Assembly: GCF_000732605.1 (NCBI RefSeq)
Contig: NZ_JPME01000002.1
Span: 295,264 to 359,263 of the forward strand
Source: Lacrimispora celerecrescens
GTDB lineage: Bacteria > Bacillota > Clostridia > Lachnospirales > Lachnospiraceae
Direction: 5' to 3'
Length of the DNA: 64,000 bases
The translations under genes were made by a program, and so were the position numbers. Below, piece after piece: positions 48,597-58,747 of the stretch (the stretch's first letter is position 1; the number at the start of each line of letters is the position of its first letter). The notes under the pieces were generated by a model. The model saw only the letters and a program-made list of their open reading frames with translations. It did not search any database and was not told the DNA's origin.

Positions 48597-49310
48597 ATGA
48601 AGGAACAGAATATGAATTATTTGAATAGTAACAGCCAGCCGGTTTCTGCTGATTACGTTTTCCTCAATATCAGAAAACGTATTTTAAAGCTGGAATTAGA
48701 ACCTGGAACAAGAATCAGTGAAAATCAAATGGCGGAAGAGTACGGGGTGTCAAGAACCATCATCCGCAATGCCTTTGCAAGGCTGAATCAGCTTGGGCTT
48801 CTTACGGTATACCCCCAAAGAGGAACTTATGTAAGCTTGATCGATTTAAAACTAATCGGGGACTTATTGATTTTAAGGACTGCCGTGGAAAAAGAAGAAC
48901 TTTATGAGCTCTTATCCCAGAGGGACGATGAGAAAATTAAAAAACTGGTAAAAGAATTGGAGGATAATCTGGAAAAACAGGAGGCTTATCGGAATATGGA
49001 GGGGTATGACCTGGAATTTCAAACACTGGATTCGGCATTTCACCGGGCCATTGCAGAAAGTGTGGAACGGTATAATCTTATAAAATTGCTGGAGGATTTA
49101 ATGCTCCACATTACAAGATGGCGTAATTTCGATGTGGCACTTGGTAAAAGGATGCCCCATTTAATTGACGAGCACCGGAAAATCATTGAAGAGATCAAGG
49201 GCGGTGATTTTATAAAAGCCCAGCAGGCCATGGCAGATCATTTGGAAACCATATCTGAAATTAAAGCTAAGGCAAAGGAACGGTATCCTCAGTATTTCGT
49301 AAACATTTAA
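48597..49310 (+). CDS. GntR-family regulator (FCD type) of the 2-hydroxyacyl-CoA operon
   Basis: This 237-residue regulator has a winged-helix domain (about 15-80; AEEYGVSRTIIRNAFARL) and an all-helical FCD effector domain with metal-ligand-like residues (FHRAIAES, DEHRKIIEEI). The start is either 48597 or ATG 48612; the latter has AAGGA 8 bases upstream. It precedes and shares orientation with the dehydratase operon. The palindromes in the leader at 49536-49587 (TTGTATACAA type) fit GntR binding sites. The effector is probably an acid or acyl-CoA of the pathway. Confidence 0.85.
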   Translation: MKEQNMNYLNSNSQPVSADYVFLNIRKRILKLELEPGTRISENQMAEEYGVSRTIIRNAFARLNQLGLLTVYPQRGTYVSLIDLKLIGDLLILRTAVEKEELYELLSQRDDEKIKKLVKELEDNLEKQEAYRNMEGYDLEFQTLDSAFHRAIAESVERYNLIKLLEDLMLHITRWRNFDVALGKRMPHLIDEHRKIIEEIKGGDFIKAQQAMADHLETISEIKAKAKERYPQYFVNI

Positions 49311-49459
49311 TCCGGCTGGATTGTATGAAAGCAGCCGTTATTTGCTTTCAGGAAAAAGATTGACACAAATTAGACGATTTGAAAGGAGGAAGGCGAAGAA
49401 CATCGCTTGAATTAGGATTCACAAAATAACGAATTAATATCATGTACTTAAAAAAGTTA

Positions 49460-49588
49460 TTGACAAAATAGACAAAATTTGATAATCTATGCATGAAAAA
49501 GTGTATCTTGTGTCATTTTTAATTTTTAACCCCGACTTGTATACAAGGATACACTTTTTCAAATACCAACTTGTATACATGTATACAT
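49460..49588 (+). promoter_or_regulatory. Promoter and nested palindromes upstream of the dehydratase operon
   Basis: TTGACA (49460-49465) and TAATCT (49483-49488) are 17 bases apart. Downstream, GAAAAAGTGTATC (49495-49507) is the exact reverse complement of 49548-49560. CTTGTATACAAG (49536-49547) and TGTATACATGTATACA (49572-49587) are perfect palindromes that fit GntR operators. The rest of the 49311-49640 spacer is AT-rich, with no gene seen. Confidence 0.65.
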
Positions 49589-49640
49589 ATATATTTTTTA
49601 CTAATTATTGTTAAAAATTAAACAAAGAGAGGGAAAAACT

Positions 49641-50411
49641 ATGTTCACATTAGGAGTTGACATAGGCTCTACCACCTCCAAAGCGGTCATTCTGAAAGAT
49701 GGACAGGAGATTCTGGCTACTTCCCTGATTAAGGCCGGGACAGGAACCGACGGTCCGGGCAGGGCGATTGAGGCAGTACTTGCAGAAGGGAACTTAAGAC
49801 CGGAAGAGATAGCATCTGTTTATGCTACCGGTTATGGAAGAAAGCTGCTAAAGAATGCCGATGGAGAGATGAGTGAACTGAGCTGCCACGCAAGGGGTGT
49901 CCATCATCTGCTCCCGGAAGTGCGGACTATCATCGACATTGGCGGACAAGATGCGAAAGTACTTTCTCTGGGGACAGACGGGCGCATGACAGAATTTTTG
50001 ATGAATGACAAATGTGCGGCAGGTACCGGACGGTTTCTGGATGTCATGGCTGGAATCCTTCAGCTGAGGATTGAGGATTTAGAAAAGCAGGCGGCCCTGT
50101 CAAAGCAGATAGTCAAAATATCCAGTACCTGTACGGTGTTTGCTGAATCCGAGGTTATATCCCAGCTGGCAAACGGAGTTGAGATTCCGGATCTGGTTGC
50201 CGGCATCTGCCAGTCTGTAGCTAGCAGGGTAGCAGCTCTGGCGAAACGGGTCGGTGTGAAAGAAACCGTGTGTATGAGCGGGGGCGTTGCAAAAAATGGC
50301 GGGGTACGAAAAGCCATGGAGCAGGAGCTGGGTCTAAATATTACCTATTCACCAATGGCCCAGCTCATGGGTGCTTTAGGAGCGGCGCTTTACGCTTATG
50401 ATAAATCATAA
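49641..50411 (+). CDS. 2-hydroxyacyl-CoA dehydratase activator (ATPase component, HgdC/HadI/FldI-like)
   Basis: This homodimeric iron-sulfur ATPase injects one high-energy electron into the dehydratase. The ATG at 49641 (MFTLGVDIGSTTSK) follows GAGAGGG and gives 256 residues, the family length. An upstream in-frame start has no ribosome site. Motifs are the ASKHA fold's GVDIGSTTSK, IDIGGQDAKV and MSGGVAKNGGV, with the two cluster cysteines in NDKCAAGTGRF and SSTCTVFAESE. It lies 15 bases before the dehydratase genes. Confidence 0.93.
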   Translation: MFTLGVDIGSTTSKAVILKDGQEILATSLIKAGTGTDGPGRAIEAVLAEGNLRPEEIASVYATGYGRKLLKNADGEMSELSCHARGVHHLLPEVRTIIDIGGQDAKVLSLGTDGRMTEFLMNDKCAAGTGRFLDVMAGILQLRIEDLEKQAALSKQIVKISSTCTVFAESEVISQLANGVEIPDLVAGICQSVASRVAALAKRVGVKETVCMSGGVAKNGGVRKAMEQELGLNITYSPMAQLMGALGAALYAYDKS

Positions 50412-50426
50412 AAGGAGGAATTTTTC

Positions 50427-51665
50427 ATGGGTGAAGGAGAAAAAAAACCAAAATTTGCCGTTGATCCCAATTCAGCTAAGTTTAAGCTGAACGAGATCGT
50501 GGCAAAGCATTACAAGGAGGTCCAGGAGGCAAAGGACAGGGGAGAAAAAATCGGCTGGTGCGCCAGCAATTTTCCTCAGGAAATTTTCCAGACCCTGGGC
50601 ATCAAAGTGTGCTATCCCGAGAATCAGGCAGCGGCCATTGCGGCAAGAGGAGCCGGACAGAGGCTGTGTGAAATTTCGGAGGCCGAAGGTTATTCCAATG
50701 ACATCTGTGCTTATGCAAGAATCAGTTTGGCACATATGATGGTGGGAGAAACTCCGGAGCAGAACATGCCTCTTCCGGACTTCGTACTTTGCTGCAACAA
50801 TATCTGTAACTGCATGATCAAATGGTATGAGAACATTGCAAAAGAGCTTAATATTCCGCTGATTCTCATTGACATTCCATTTAATCCTGATTACGAGGTT
50901 TCAGATGCCCAGGTAGCATATGTAAAAAGCCAGTTCCTTGCGGCTATTGAACAGCTGGAGGAAATCACCGGTAAGAAATGGAGCGATGAAAAATTCAAGG
51001 AGATCATGGAAATCTCAAACAGGACTTCCAGAGCATGGCTGGAGGCTACAGCCTATACCAAATATACTCCTTCTCCTCTTAACGGTTTTGACCTGCTTAA
51101 TCATATGGCGGTTGCCGTCTGTGCCAGAGGAACCGTAGAAGCGGCTGAAGCTTTTGAAACCCTGCTGGAGGAATATAAAAAGGCAGTGGAGGAGGGAACC
51201 AGTACCTTCCGTGCAGAAGAAAAATACAGGATTATGTTTGAAGGGATTGCCTGCTGGCCTCATTTAAGGACAACGGCTACCGGCCTTAAGTCCCGTGGAA
51301 TCAACATGGTGGCAACCATTTATGCGGATGCCTTTGGATTTATTTACGATGACTTTGACGGTCTGATCCGTGCCTATTGCAACGTGCCTAATGCCATGAA
51401 CTTAGAGCATGCCAGAGATAAGAGAGAGGCCATTGTAAAGAAGACCAATACAGAGGGGCTTCTGGTTCATACCAACCGTTCCTGTAAACTTTGGAGCGGC
51501 TTCATGTATGAGATGAGCCGCCAGATCGGAGAGGACTGTCAGATACCAGTCACCTCATTTGACGGTGATCAGGCAGACCCTCGGAACTTCTCAGAAGCCC
51601 AGTATGAAACAAGAGTTCAGGGGCTGACGGAAATCATGGAATCCAACAAAGGGGGGAAAGACTGA
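50427..51665 (+). CDS. 2-hydroxyacyl-CoA dehydratase, alpha subunit (HgdA/HadB/FldB-like)
   Basis: This is one subunit of the oxygen-sensitive 4Fe-4S dehydratase that removes water from (R)-2-hydroxyacyl-CoA by a ketyl-radical mechanism. It has 412 residues. The cysteines of the cluster include those in CYPENQAA, the VLCCNNICNCMIKWYE stretch and HTNRSCKLWSG. It is followed with a 1-base stop/start overlap by the beta subunit. Substrate (2-hydroxyisocaproyl, phenyllactyl, lactoyl or other) cannot be told from the sequence. Confidence 0.9.
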   Translation: MGEGEKKPKFAVDPNSAKFKLNEIVAKHYKEVQEAKDRGEKIGWCASNFPQEIFQTLGIKVCYPENQAAAIAARGAGQRLCEISEAEGYSNDICAYARISLAHMMVGETPEQNMPLPDFVLCCNNICNCMIKWYENIAKELNIPLILIDIPFNPDYEVSDAQVAYVKSQFLAAIEQLEEITGKKWSDEKFKEIMEISNRTSRAWLEATAYTKYTPSPLNGFDLLNHMAVAVCARGTVEAAEAFETLLEEYKKAVEEGTSTFRAEEKYRIMFEGIACWPHLRTTATGLKSRGINMVATIYADAFGFIYDDFDGLIRAYCNVPNAMNLEHARDKREAIVKKTNTEGLLVHTNRSCKLWSGFMYEMSRQIGEDCQIPVTSFDGDQADPRNFSEAQYETRVQGLTEIMESNKGGKD

Positions 51666-52783
51666 TGGCAACTTTGAATGAATTATTAGAAAATTTTCAT
51701 GATATTGCATGTTCACCAAAAAAACAGCTGAATGCTTATCTGGAGCAGGGAAAGAAGGTTGTGGCTTGTGTTCCTGTCTATACTCCGGAAGAACTGATCC
51801 ACTCTATGGGGCTTGTTCCTATGGGAGCATGGGGAGCGGATATTGAGTTGAAAGAGTCTAAAAGATATTTCCCTGCGTTTATCTGTTCCATCATGCAGAG
51901 CATTCTGGAGCTGGGAATCAGGGGAGAATACAAAGGCATTTCTGCCATCGTGATTCCTTCTCTCTGTGACTCTTTAAAGTGTTTGGGACAGAACTGGAAA
52001 TATGCGGTGAAAGACATTCCATTTATTCCAATGACTTATCCCCAGAATCGGAAACCGGAGTCAGGAAAAGAATTTACCAAAGCCTCCTACGAGCGTGTGA
52101 TCAGAGACTTAGAGGCAGCAACCGGTGAAAAATTCAGTGAAGCTTCCCTGGCTAAGTCCAATGAGATTTACAATGAACATAATGCGGCAATGAGAAAGCT
52201 GGCAGAGGTTTTAGAACAGCATCCTTCCATCACAGCAGTCCAGAGAAGAGATATTTTTAAAAGTGCTCATTTCATGCGAAAGGAAGAACATACAGCACTG
52301 GTAAGCCAGCTGATAGAGGCTTTGTCACAGGTAGAGGAGAAGGAAAGCAAAATCAAGGTGATCACCACCGGAATCCTGGCCGACAGCGACGGTCTGCTTA
52401 AGATCTTTGACGAACATGGACTGCAGATTGCTGCAGATGATGTTGCCCATGAATCCAGACAGTATCGTACAGATGTCAACCTGGAATTGGAATCTTTGGA
52501 AGGACTTGCAGATAAGTTTTCCCGGATGGATCATTGTTCTGTCCTGTACGATCCGGAAAAGAAGAGAGCCGGTTATATCGTTGACCTTGCAAAGAAATAC
52601 AAAGCAAAAGGTGTGGTCGTTCTTTTAACGAAATTCTGTGACCCCGAAGAATTTGATTATGTAATGGTGAAAAAAGCCTGTGCTGAGGCGGGAATTCCTA
52701 TCATTCAGATAGAAGTAGACAGGCAGATGGTAAATTACGAGCAAGCAGGAACGATGATGGAAGCATTTATAGATATGCTTTAA
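51665..52783 (+). CDS. 2-hydroxyacyl-CoA dehydratase, beta subunit (HgdB/HadC/FldC-like)
   Basis: The second dehydratase subunit has 372 residues. It has the PVYTPEELIHSMGLVPMGAW N-terminal family motif, a conserved VIPSLCDSLKCLGQNW segment with two cysteines and KFCDPEEFDY near the C-terminus. It starts inside the stop codon of the alpha subunit (TGATGG), so it is translationally coupled. The heterodimer is activated by the 49641 product. Confidence 0.9.
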   Translation: MATLNELLENFHDIACSPKKQLNAYLEQGKKVVACVPVYTPEELIHSMGLVPMGAWGADIELKESKRYFPAFICSIMQSILELGIRGEYKGISAIVIPSLCDSLKCLGQNWKYAVKDIPFIPMTYPQNRKPESGKEFTKASYERVIRDLEAATGEKFSEASLAKSNEIYNEHNAAMRKLAEVLEQHPSITAVQRRDIFKSAHFMRKEEHTALVSQLIEALSQVEEKESKIKVITTGILADSDGLLKIFDEHGLQIAADDVAHESRQYRTDVNLELESLEGLADKFSRMDHCSVLYDPEKKRAGYIVDLAKKYKAKGVVVLLTKFCDPEEFDYVMVKKACAEAGIPIIQIEVDRQMVNYEQAGTMMEAFIDML

Positions 52784-52798
52784 CAGGAGGAGAAGGAT

Positions 52799-53932
52799 AT
52801 GATCGATAAAAATAAAATGCCGGTAGCCGTGGGCGTTGCTTTCGTATGGTTTACAACACAGTTTGGCGGTGGGTTTGCATCAGGTGCCCAGCTGGTCCAG
52901 TATTTCGTTGCATTTGGTATTTGGGCGCTTATTACCCCGATTCTGGCTCAGGCGATCGGAGCGGTGTTCCAGTGGTATGGTCTCCGGTTTGCAAAACTTC
53001 ATGACGCTTATGATTACAGAACCTTTAACAATAAGTTTTACGGAAAATTCGCTCCAATTTTTTCCAACCTTTATGAGCTTGTATACATATTATTGCTGTG
53101 CCTGGCTCCCTCTGTTGCCTTTGCGACCGGAGGTTCCACCATGCAGTCCCTTACTGGAATCCCATATATGGCTTGTACCTTGATCATAGGTTTGTTTATC
53201 TTTTTTGTAACCATTTTCGGAACGGATTTTGTAAGAAAAGCGGCATCTACTTTGTCAGTCATTATCATAGCTGGTCTTTTGATCGTGTACATACCGAACA
53301 TTATTGTCAGCTGGGGTGATATCGTAAGAAACATCAAGACTTTAGGAGCGAATCCTGCACCTGCTGGTCCGGCCCTCTGGAGCTGCTTTATATATGGTTC
53401 CTTCCAGCTGGCTTCCATCGGATTGTTATACCAGCATGCGGAATCATTTAAATCAGAAAAGGAAGCCGGAACCAGTATGATTTACGGATTTATCGTAAAC
53501 TCCGGACTGATTATGCTTTCCACTTTAGGAATTATGGCAGTAGCGACTAATCCGGATTTATCCAAAGATCCTCTTCCGGTAATCACACTGATTAAAGGCG
53601 GAGTGGGAGCCGGCTTCATGAATCCTATGATTTCCATACTCATTATTTTAGGAGCGGTATCAACGGCGGTTAATATGATTGCCGGAGCAGTTCAGAGAGT
53701 TGTAGTTGCACTTGAAAAGCCGGAGGAAAGAAGAAATGACGGAAAGCCTTCAGCAAAAACCTTAATCTGCGCATTGTTATGTACCATTCTTGCATTTGCC
53801 ATCGCCCAGTTTGGACTTCTTCCCCTGGTAAAAGTAGGATATGGATACCTGGGTTATGTAACCATTGTGGTGGTACTGGTTCCGTTCCTGATCCGAATGA
53901 TCGGAGAAGCGATGGGAAAAGTCGAGAAATAA
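52799..53932 (+). CDS. YkvI-like multi-pass membrane protein, probable substrate transporter
   Basis: This is a 377-residue protein with about ten to eleven hydrophobic segments and no signal peptide. The first helix has FTTQFGGGFASGAQLVQYF, a broken Gly-rich helix typical of the LeuT-fold/APC superfamily. Similarity to the uncharacterised YkvI family is from memory. AACAGGAGGAG precedes the ATG, and the gene is embedded in the dehydratase operon. Its likely job is import of the 2-hydroxy or amino acid fermented here, or export of the reduced acid. Confidence 0.7.
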   Translation: MIDKNKMPVAVGVAFVWFTTQFGGGFASGAQLVQYFVAFGIWALITPILAQAIGAVFQWYGLRFAKLHDAYDYRTFNNKFYGKFAPIFSNLYELVYILLLCLAPSVAFATGGSTMQSLTGIPYMACTLIIGLFIFFVTIFGTDFVRKAASTLSVIIIAGLLIVYIPNIIVSWGDIVRNIKTLGANPAPAGPALWSCFIYGSFQLASIGLLYQHAESFKSEKEAGTSMIYGFIVNSGLIMLSTLGIMAVATNPDLSKDPLPVITLIKGGVGAGFMNPMISILIILGAVSTAVNMIAGAVQRVVVALEKPEERRNDGKPSAKTLICALLCTILAFAIAQFGLLPLVKVGYGYLGYVTIVVVLVPFLIRMIGEAMGKVEK

Positions 53933-53966
53933 CTTACAGAAATATGAGGCAGAGGTTAGCAGGAGA

Positions 53967-55556
53967 ATGAATATGACAGGCCTTTTATCAGAAACAATCG
54001 GAGAACTGCTTCATAAAAGAGCTGTTCTTACGCCGAATGGAGCAGGAATCTGCTACCAGGATCGATGCTATTCCTGGAAAGAGGCGGATGAAATTTCGGA
54101 TTTTTGGGCAGCTGACTTTATAAGAAGAGGAATTTCGCGCGGAAAACATGTCGCGTTGTGGGGGATTAACAGCCCGGAATGGATCATGGCGTATTTTGCT
54201 TTTATGAAGTCCGGGGCAATTGTGCTTCCGGTCAATACATGCTATAAGGAACAGGAATTGAACCGGGTATTAAAAGAAGGAGATGCAGACTATCTGTTCT
54301 ATGGAAAGGGCTGCAACAATGCGGATTATAGACCGGTCATATCAAAAGCAGGGCTGGATTGTCCGGACACCTTCTTAAAGGGGATTGTTTCCCTGGACCA
54401 TCTGTCTTGCTGTGGAATGGGGGAAAACAGGGAGGAAGAGAAACGGCTTTTAAAAGATATAGAACAGAACTTATCCTCAAAGGATACCGCAAATATACTT
54501 TTTACCTCTGGTACCTCCGGTGTTCCAAAAGGAGTGATGTTAAGCCACGAAAACATGGTCAACAATTCAGCCGAAATGGTGCGTTCCATGCATTGGAACG
54601 AAAGTGACCGCATGTGCTTATCCGTCCCCCTGTTTCACTGTTTTGGCATCACAGCGGGCATTTTGTCCGCTGTCCATGCCGGAGCGGCAATTTATATCAA
54701 TCAGTATTATAAGTCCATTGGAGTTATGGAAAATATACAGAAAAATTCATGCACCATTCTAAACGGTGTTCCCAGCATGTTCCTTGCTATGGTAAAGAAC
54801 AGCAGGAGAAAAGAATACGATCTAAGTTCCCTAAGAAGCGGAATTATTGCGGGTTCCGCCATTCACCCGTCAGATTATCTCCATATCTGTGAAGAGCTGA
54901 AGATGGAGCATTTGCAGCCTTCCTATGGGCAGACCGAGTCTTCCCCTGCAATTACCATAACCGGATATTCGGATCCAATCTGCCAAAAGGCCCTTACGGC
55001 AGGAAAAAAGATTCCTTATACGGAATTAAGAATCTGGGATGAAGGGAAAAAGAGGGTTGCTAAGACAGGAAGTGTGGGAGAAATCCAGTCCCGGGGATAT
55101 CACATCATGAAGGGCTATTACAACAAAACGAATGAAGCAGAAGTCGCGTTGGATGAGGAGGGCTGGCTTCATACCGGGGACTGCGGTTATCTGGATGAAC
55201 ATGGCTATCTTTATATAACCGGACGAAAAAAAGAGATGATTATCCGGGGCGGTGAGAACATAGCGCCGGTGGAAATTGAAAACTGCATTCTGGAGCTTCC
55301 TGGAATCAAGGATGTGAAGGTAATAGGAGTTGATGCCCAGGTTCTTCAGGAAGAAATCGCTGCCTGTATTATCATGGAGTCTGGGGCAGAATTTTCAGAA
55401 GAAAGGGTTAAGGAACACGTCCGTCAGAACCTGGCGGATTATAAGGTTCCAAAATATGTTTATCGATTTGATTCATTTCCTTTTAACATTAGCGGAAAGG
55501 TTATGGTCCATGAGTTACGGCAGGAAGTCGAGAAACGGCTAGCGAAAAGAGGTTAA
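53967..55556 (+). CDS. AMP-forming acyl-CoA synthetase (ANL superfamily)
   Basis: This enzyme activates a carboxylic acid to its CoA ester with ATP. It has 529 residues. ANL motifs are present: the P-loop-like LFTSGTSGVPKG, SYGQTESSPA, GWLHTGDCGYLDEHGY and the hinge ITGRKKEMIIRGGENI, plus a C-terminal catalytic Lys in FNISGKV. CaiC and caffeyl-CoA synthetase (CarB) are close functional analogues. It would prime the pathway, while the CoA-transferase at 58748 keeps it running. ATG 53967 or 53973 may be used. Confidence 0.9.
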   Translation: MNMTGLLSETIGELLHKRAVLTPNGAGICYQDRCYSWKEADEISDFWAADFIRRGISRGKHVALWGINSPEWIMAYFAFMKSGAIVLPVNTCYKEQELNRVLKEGDADYLFYGKGCNNADYRPVISKAGLDCPDTFLKGIVSLDHLSCCGMGENREEEKRLLKDIEQNLSSKDTANILFTSGTSGVPKGVMLSHENMVNNSAEMVRSMHWNESDRMCLSVPLFHCFGITAGILSAVHAGAAIYINQYYKSIGVMENIQKNSCTILNGVPSMFLAMVKNSRRKEYDLSSLRSGIIAGSAIHPSDYLHICEELKMEHLQPSYGQTESSPAITITGYSDPICQKALTAGKKIPYTELRIWDEGKKRVAKTGSVGEIQSRGYHIMKGYYNKTNEAEVALDEEGWLHTGDCGYLDEHGYLYITGRKKEMIIRGGENIAPVEIENCILELPGIKDVKVIGVDAQVLQEEIAACIIMESGAEFSEERVKEHVRQNLADYKVPKYVYRFDSFPFNISGKVMVHELRQEVEKRLAKRG

Positions 55557-55568
55557 GGAGGAAACAAC

Positions 55569-56711
55569 ATGTATTTTACAAAACAGCATGAGCTTGTTCG
55601 GAAACTGGCGAGAGAGTTTGCAGAAAAAGAACTGACCAATGAGATCCTCGATGAGGTTGAGGAAAGCGGGACATTTCCGGAGGAAATCCTTTACAAAATG
55701 GGAAAGGCCGGATTTTTCGGCATTAAGACGCCAAAGGAATACGGAGGTTCAGGCGGTGATGCCCGCTGTTACGTGCTGGTAATGGAGGAAATGGCAAGAG
55801 TCAGCGGAGTTGCAAGCATTTATGTATCTTCCCCTAATTCCCTTTCCGGAGGCCCTCTGTTATTATCCGGTACAGAGGAACAAAAACGAAAATATCTTCC
55901 CTCATTGATCAGCGGTAAGAAAAAGCTTTGCTTTGCATTAACGGAACCGGGAGCTGGTTCCGATGCAGGCGGTATGCAGTCTACTGCGGTAAAGGATGGG
56001 GATTTCTACATATTGAATGGAAGAAAGACCTTTATCACCATGGCGCCTCTTGCAGATTATGCAGTAGTCTACGCAAAGACGGATATGACAAAGGGAACAA
56101 AAGGAATCAGCGCATTTATCGTAGACATGAAAAACACTCCTGGAATTTCCTGTGGAAAGCCGGAACATAAAATGGGCGTTATCGGCTGTGCCACCAGCGA
56201 CATCATTATGGATAATGCAAGGATTCCGGCAGAGAACCTTCTTGGTGAAGAGGGCATGGGCTTTATAAACGCCATGAAGACTCTGGATACCGGCCGTATG
56301 GGAGTGGCAGCCCAGTCCATCGGAGTTGCCCAGGGGGCTTTGGACGAGGCCATTAAATACGCAAAGGAACGGAAACAGTTCGGAAGACGGATTGGGGATT
56401 TCCAGGCAATCGCCTTTATGATCGCAGATATGGCGACTAAGCTGGAGGCTGCAAAGCAGCTGGTTTATAAGACTGCCTACTTAATGGATACCCATCAGCC
56501 TGCAAGCATGGAAGCTTCTATGGCAAAGTATTATGCTTCTGAAGTCTGCAACGAAATCGCTTCAAAATCCCTTCAGATCCATGGTGGTTACGGATTTATC
56601 AAAGATTATAAGATTGAGCGTATGTACAGGGATTGCCGTGTGTTTACCATATACGAAGGTACCTCACAAATCCAGCAGCTGGTAATTTCCGGAAAACTGC
56701 TTAAGAAATAA
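55569..56711 (+). CDS. Acyl-CoA dehydrogenase (enoyl-CoA reductase direction, Bcd/CarC/AcdA-like)
   Basis: This FAD enzyme of 380 residues probably reduces the enoyl-CoA made by the dehydratase, with electrons from the adjacent Etf. Motifs are CFALTEPGAGSDAGG, FITMAPLADYAVV, RKQFGRRIGDFQAIAF, HGGYGFIKDYKIER and the catalytic Glu in IYEGTSQIQQLV. AAGGAGGAAACAAC precedes the ATG. The gene order dehydrogenase-etfB-etfA matches butyryl-CoA and caffeyl-CoA reductase operons. Confidence 0.92.
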   Translation: MYFTKQHELVRKLAREFAEKELTNEILDEVEESGTFPEEILYKMGKAGFFGIKTPKEYGGSGGDARCYVLVMEEMARVSGVASIYVSSPNSLSGGPLLLSGTEEQKRKYLPSLISGKKKLCFALTEPGAGSDAGGMQSTAVKDGDFYILNGRKTFITMAPLADYAVVYAKTDMTKGTKGISAFIVDMKNTPGISCGKPEHKMGVIGCATSDIIMDNARIPAENLLGEEGMGFINAMKTLDTGRMGVAAQSIGVAQGALDEAIKYAKERKQFGRRIGDFQAIAFMIADMATKLEAAKQLVYKTAYLMDTHQPASMEASMAKYYASEVCNEIASKSLQIHGGYGFIKDYKIERMYRDCRVFTIYEGTSQIQQLVISGKLLKK

Positions 56712-56739
56712 TGACTACACGGAAGGAGTAATGAAAACG

Positions 56740-57525
56740 ATGAAAATTTTGGTTTGTGTAAAACAGGTGCCGGATACCAATGAAGTAAAGATCGATCCGG
56801 TAAAGGGTACATTGATCCGTGACGGAGTTCCCAGCATTTTAAATCCAGATGATGCAAATGCCTTAGAAGAGGCATTGAAAATAAAAGATGAAAGGCCTGG
56901 AACAACGGTTTCCGTCATTACCATGGGACCGCCTCAGGCTGATGATATGTTAAGGGAATGCCTGGCAATGGGAGCGGATGAGGCTTATCTGCTAAGCGAC
57001 AGGGCTTTTGGAGGAGCCGATACTTGTGCTACCTCCACGACCATTGCTGCCGGCATTGATAAAATCGGAGATTACGACATTATTTTCGCAGGACGCCAGG
57101 CCATTGACGGAGATACGGCCCAGGTTGGTCCTCAGGTAGCCTGGAGACTTGGTATTCCGGTTGTGACTTATGTTCAGGATGTTAAACTTTGCGAAGAAAA
57201 GGTGATCGTACAAAGGCAGATGGAAAACGGATATGAAATTCTGGAAGTTCAGATGCCCTGTCTTCTTACTGCGGTAAAAGAGCTGAATGAGCCTCGTTAC
57301 ATGAGCATAGGCGGTATCATGGATGCATATGCAAAAAAAGTTACCGTATGGAATCATGAGGATGTGGGACTGGATCCTAAAGACTGCGGTTTAAACGCTT
57401 CTCCTACCCAGGTTTTCCGTTCCTTTACTCCTGCTCCAAAGGGAAAAGGGGAGATGCTTGACGGAACAGTGACCGAAATGACAGAGCAGCTGACAGAGAA
57501 ACTGAAAGAAAAGCATTATCTTTAA
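56740..57525 (+). CDS. etfB: Electron transfer flavoprotein beta subunit
   Basis: The small Etf subunit has 261 residues from ATG 56740 ([13 protein letters not shown]). I prefer it to ATG 56731 because GGAAGGAG lies 11 bases ahead, against only 2 for the other. Family motifs include [38 protein letters not shown] and the C-terminal recognition region. It carries the bifurcating-type FAD/NAD site together with EtfA. Confidence 0.93.
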   Translation: MKILVCVKQVPDTNEVKIDPVKGTLIRDGVPSILNPDDANALEEALKIKDERPGTTVSVITMGPPQADDMLRECLAMGADEAYLLSDRAFGGADTCATSTTIAAGIDKIGDYDIIFAGRQAIDGDTAQVGPQVAWRLGIPVVTYVQDVKLCEEKVIVQRQMENGYEILEVQMPCLLTAVKELNEPRYMSIGGIMDAYAKKVTVWNHEDVGLDPKDCGLNASPTQVFRSFTPAPKGKGEMLDGTVTEMTEQLTEKLKEKHYL

Positions 57526-57551
57526 GACCCAGGAAAAGGAGGAAGGTTCAT

Positions 57552-58733
57552 ATGGCAGTAAATGTAATAAAAGAAAAATGCAGGGGCTGTTCGATCTGTG
57601 TAAAGAATTGCCCGTTTGAAGCAATTACAATGGAAAATAAACTGGCTGTTATCGGTACTGCCTGTACCGGCTGCGGTGTTTGTGTGGAAAAGTGCCCGTT
57701 TGATGCAATAGAAAAGTCAGAAGAGCCAAAGGATACGGTTGATTTATCGGAATACCGGGATGTATGGGTATTTGCGGAACAAAGAGAAGGAGCGCTCATG
57801 CCGGTCGTAAAAGAACTTCTGGGTGAAGGTCGGAAACTGGCAGATGAGATTGGATGCAGCCTTTGTTCTGTATTATGCGGAAACCATGTGGAAGGACTTG
57901 CAGATGAACTGTTTGAATATGGAGCGGATAAAGTTTATCTTGCGGATCATAAAGAACTGGAATCCTACCGCACCGACGCTTATACGTCTGTGATTCACGA
58001 TGCGATCAAATCCCATAAGCCTGAAATTGTCCTTTTGGGAGCAACTCACATCGGTCGTGATTTAGGTCCATGTCTGGCTGTACGCTGCAATACGGGGCTG
58101 ACTGCCGACTGCACCAAGCTGGAGATTGATGTAGAGGATAAGAAAATCAAGCAGACCCGTCCGGCCTTTGGCGGAAATTTAATGGCAACCATCGTTTGTC
58201 CAAACCACAGGCCTCAGATGTCTACCGTGCGTCCAGGAGTTATGGAAAAAGCCGAAAGGCAGGAAGGCCGGAAAGGACAGGTCATTCCTCTTTCTGTAAG
58301 CTTTGAAGAAGACGATATAAGAACCCGCATCCTTGAAGTGGTAAAGCAGGCAGGAGAGGCGGTATCCTTAACGGATGCGGAGATCATTGTATCCGGCGGT
58401 ATGGGCCTTGGCGGTGCCGAAGGCTTTGAACTGTTAAAGAAACTGGCGGATAAGCTGGGCGGCGTCGTTGCAGCAAGCCGTGCAGCCGTTGATGCAGGCT
58501 GGATCGACCATTCCTATCAGGTGGGGCAGACCGGAACAACGGTACGTCCGAAGCTGTATTTTGCCTGCGGTATTTCCGGAGCCATTCAGCATGTGGCAGG
58601 TATGCAGAACTCAGAGCAGATCATTGCAATCAATAAAAACCCGGCAGCTCCGATCTTTGAAGTGGCCGATTACGGCATCGTAGGGGATTTTAATCAGGTG
58701 ATCCCTGCGCTTATAGAAGCATTGGACAAATAA
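57552..58733 (+). CDS. etfA: Electron transfer flavoprotein alpha subunit with N-terminal 2[4Fe-4S] ferredoxin domain
   Basis: The protein has 393 residues, longer than normal EtfA because residues about 1-60 are a ferredoxin domain with two CxxCxxCxxxCP motifs ([12 protein letters not shown] and [12 protein letters not shown]). The EtfA part follows, with the FAD-binding [32 protein letters not shown] and [11 protein letters not shown]. Ferredoxin-fused EtfA is known from the electron-bifurcating caffeyl-CoA reductase CarCDE. It suggests NADH-driven enoyl-CoA reduction coupled to ferredoxin reduction. AAAAGGAGGAAGG precedes the ATG. Confidence 0.93.
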   Translation: MAVNVIKEKCRGCSICVKNCPFEAITMENKLAVIGTACTGCGVCVEKCPFDAIEKSEEPKDTVDLSEYRDVWVFAEQREGALMPVVKELLGEGRKLADEIGCSLCSVLCGNHVEGLADELFEYGADKVYLADHKELESYRTDAYTSVIHDAIKSHKPEIVLLGATHIGRDLGPCLAVRCNTGLTADCTKLEIDVEDKKIKQTRPAFGGNLMATIVCPNHRPQMSTVRPGVMEKAERQEGRKGQVIPLSVSFEEDDIRTRILEVVKQAGEAVSLTDAEIIVSGGMGLGGAEGFELLKKLADKLGGVVAASRAAVDAGWIDHSYQVGQTGTTVRPKLYFACGISGAIQHVAGMQNSEQIIAINKNPAAPIFEVADYGIVGDFNQVIPALIEALDK

Positions 58734-58747
58734 AGGAGGGTATTAAT

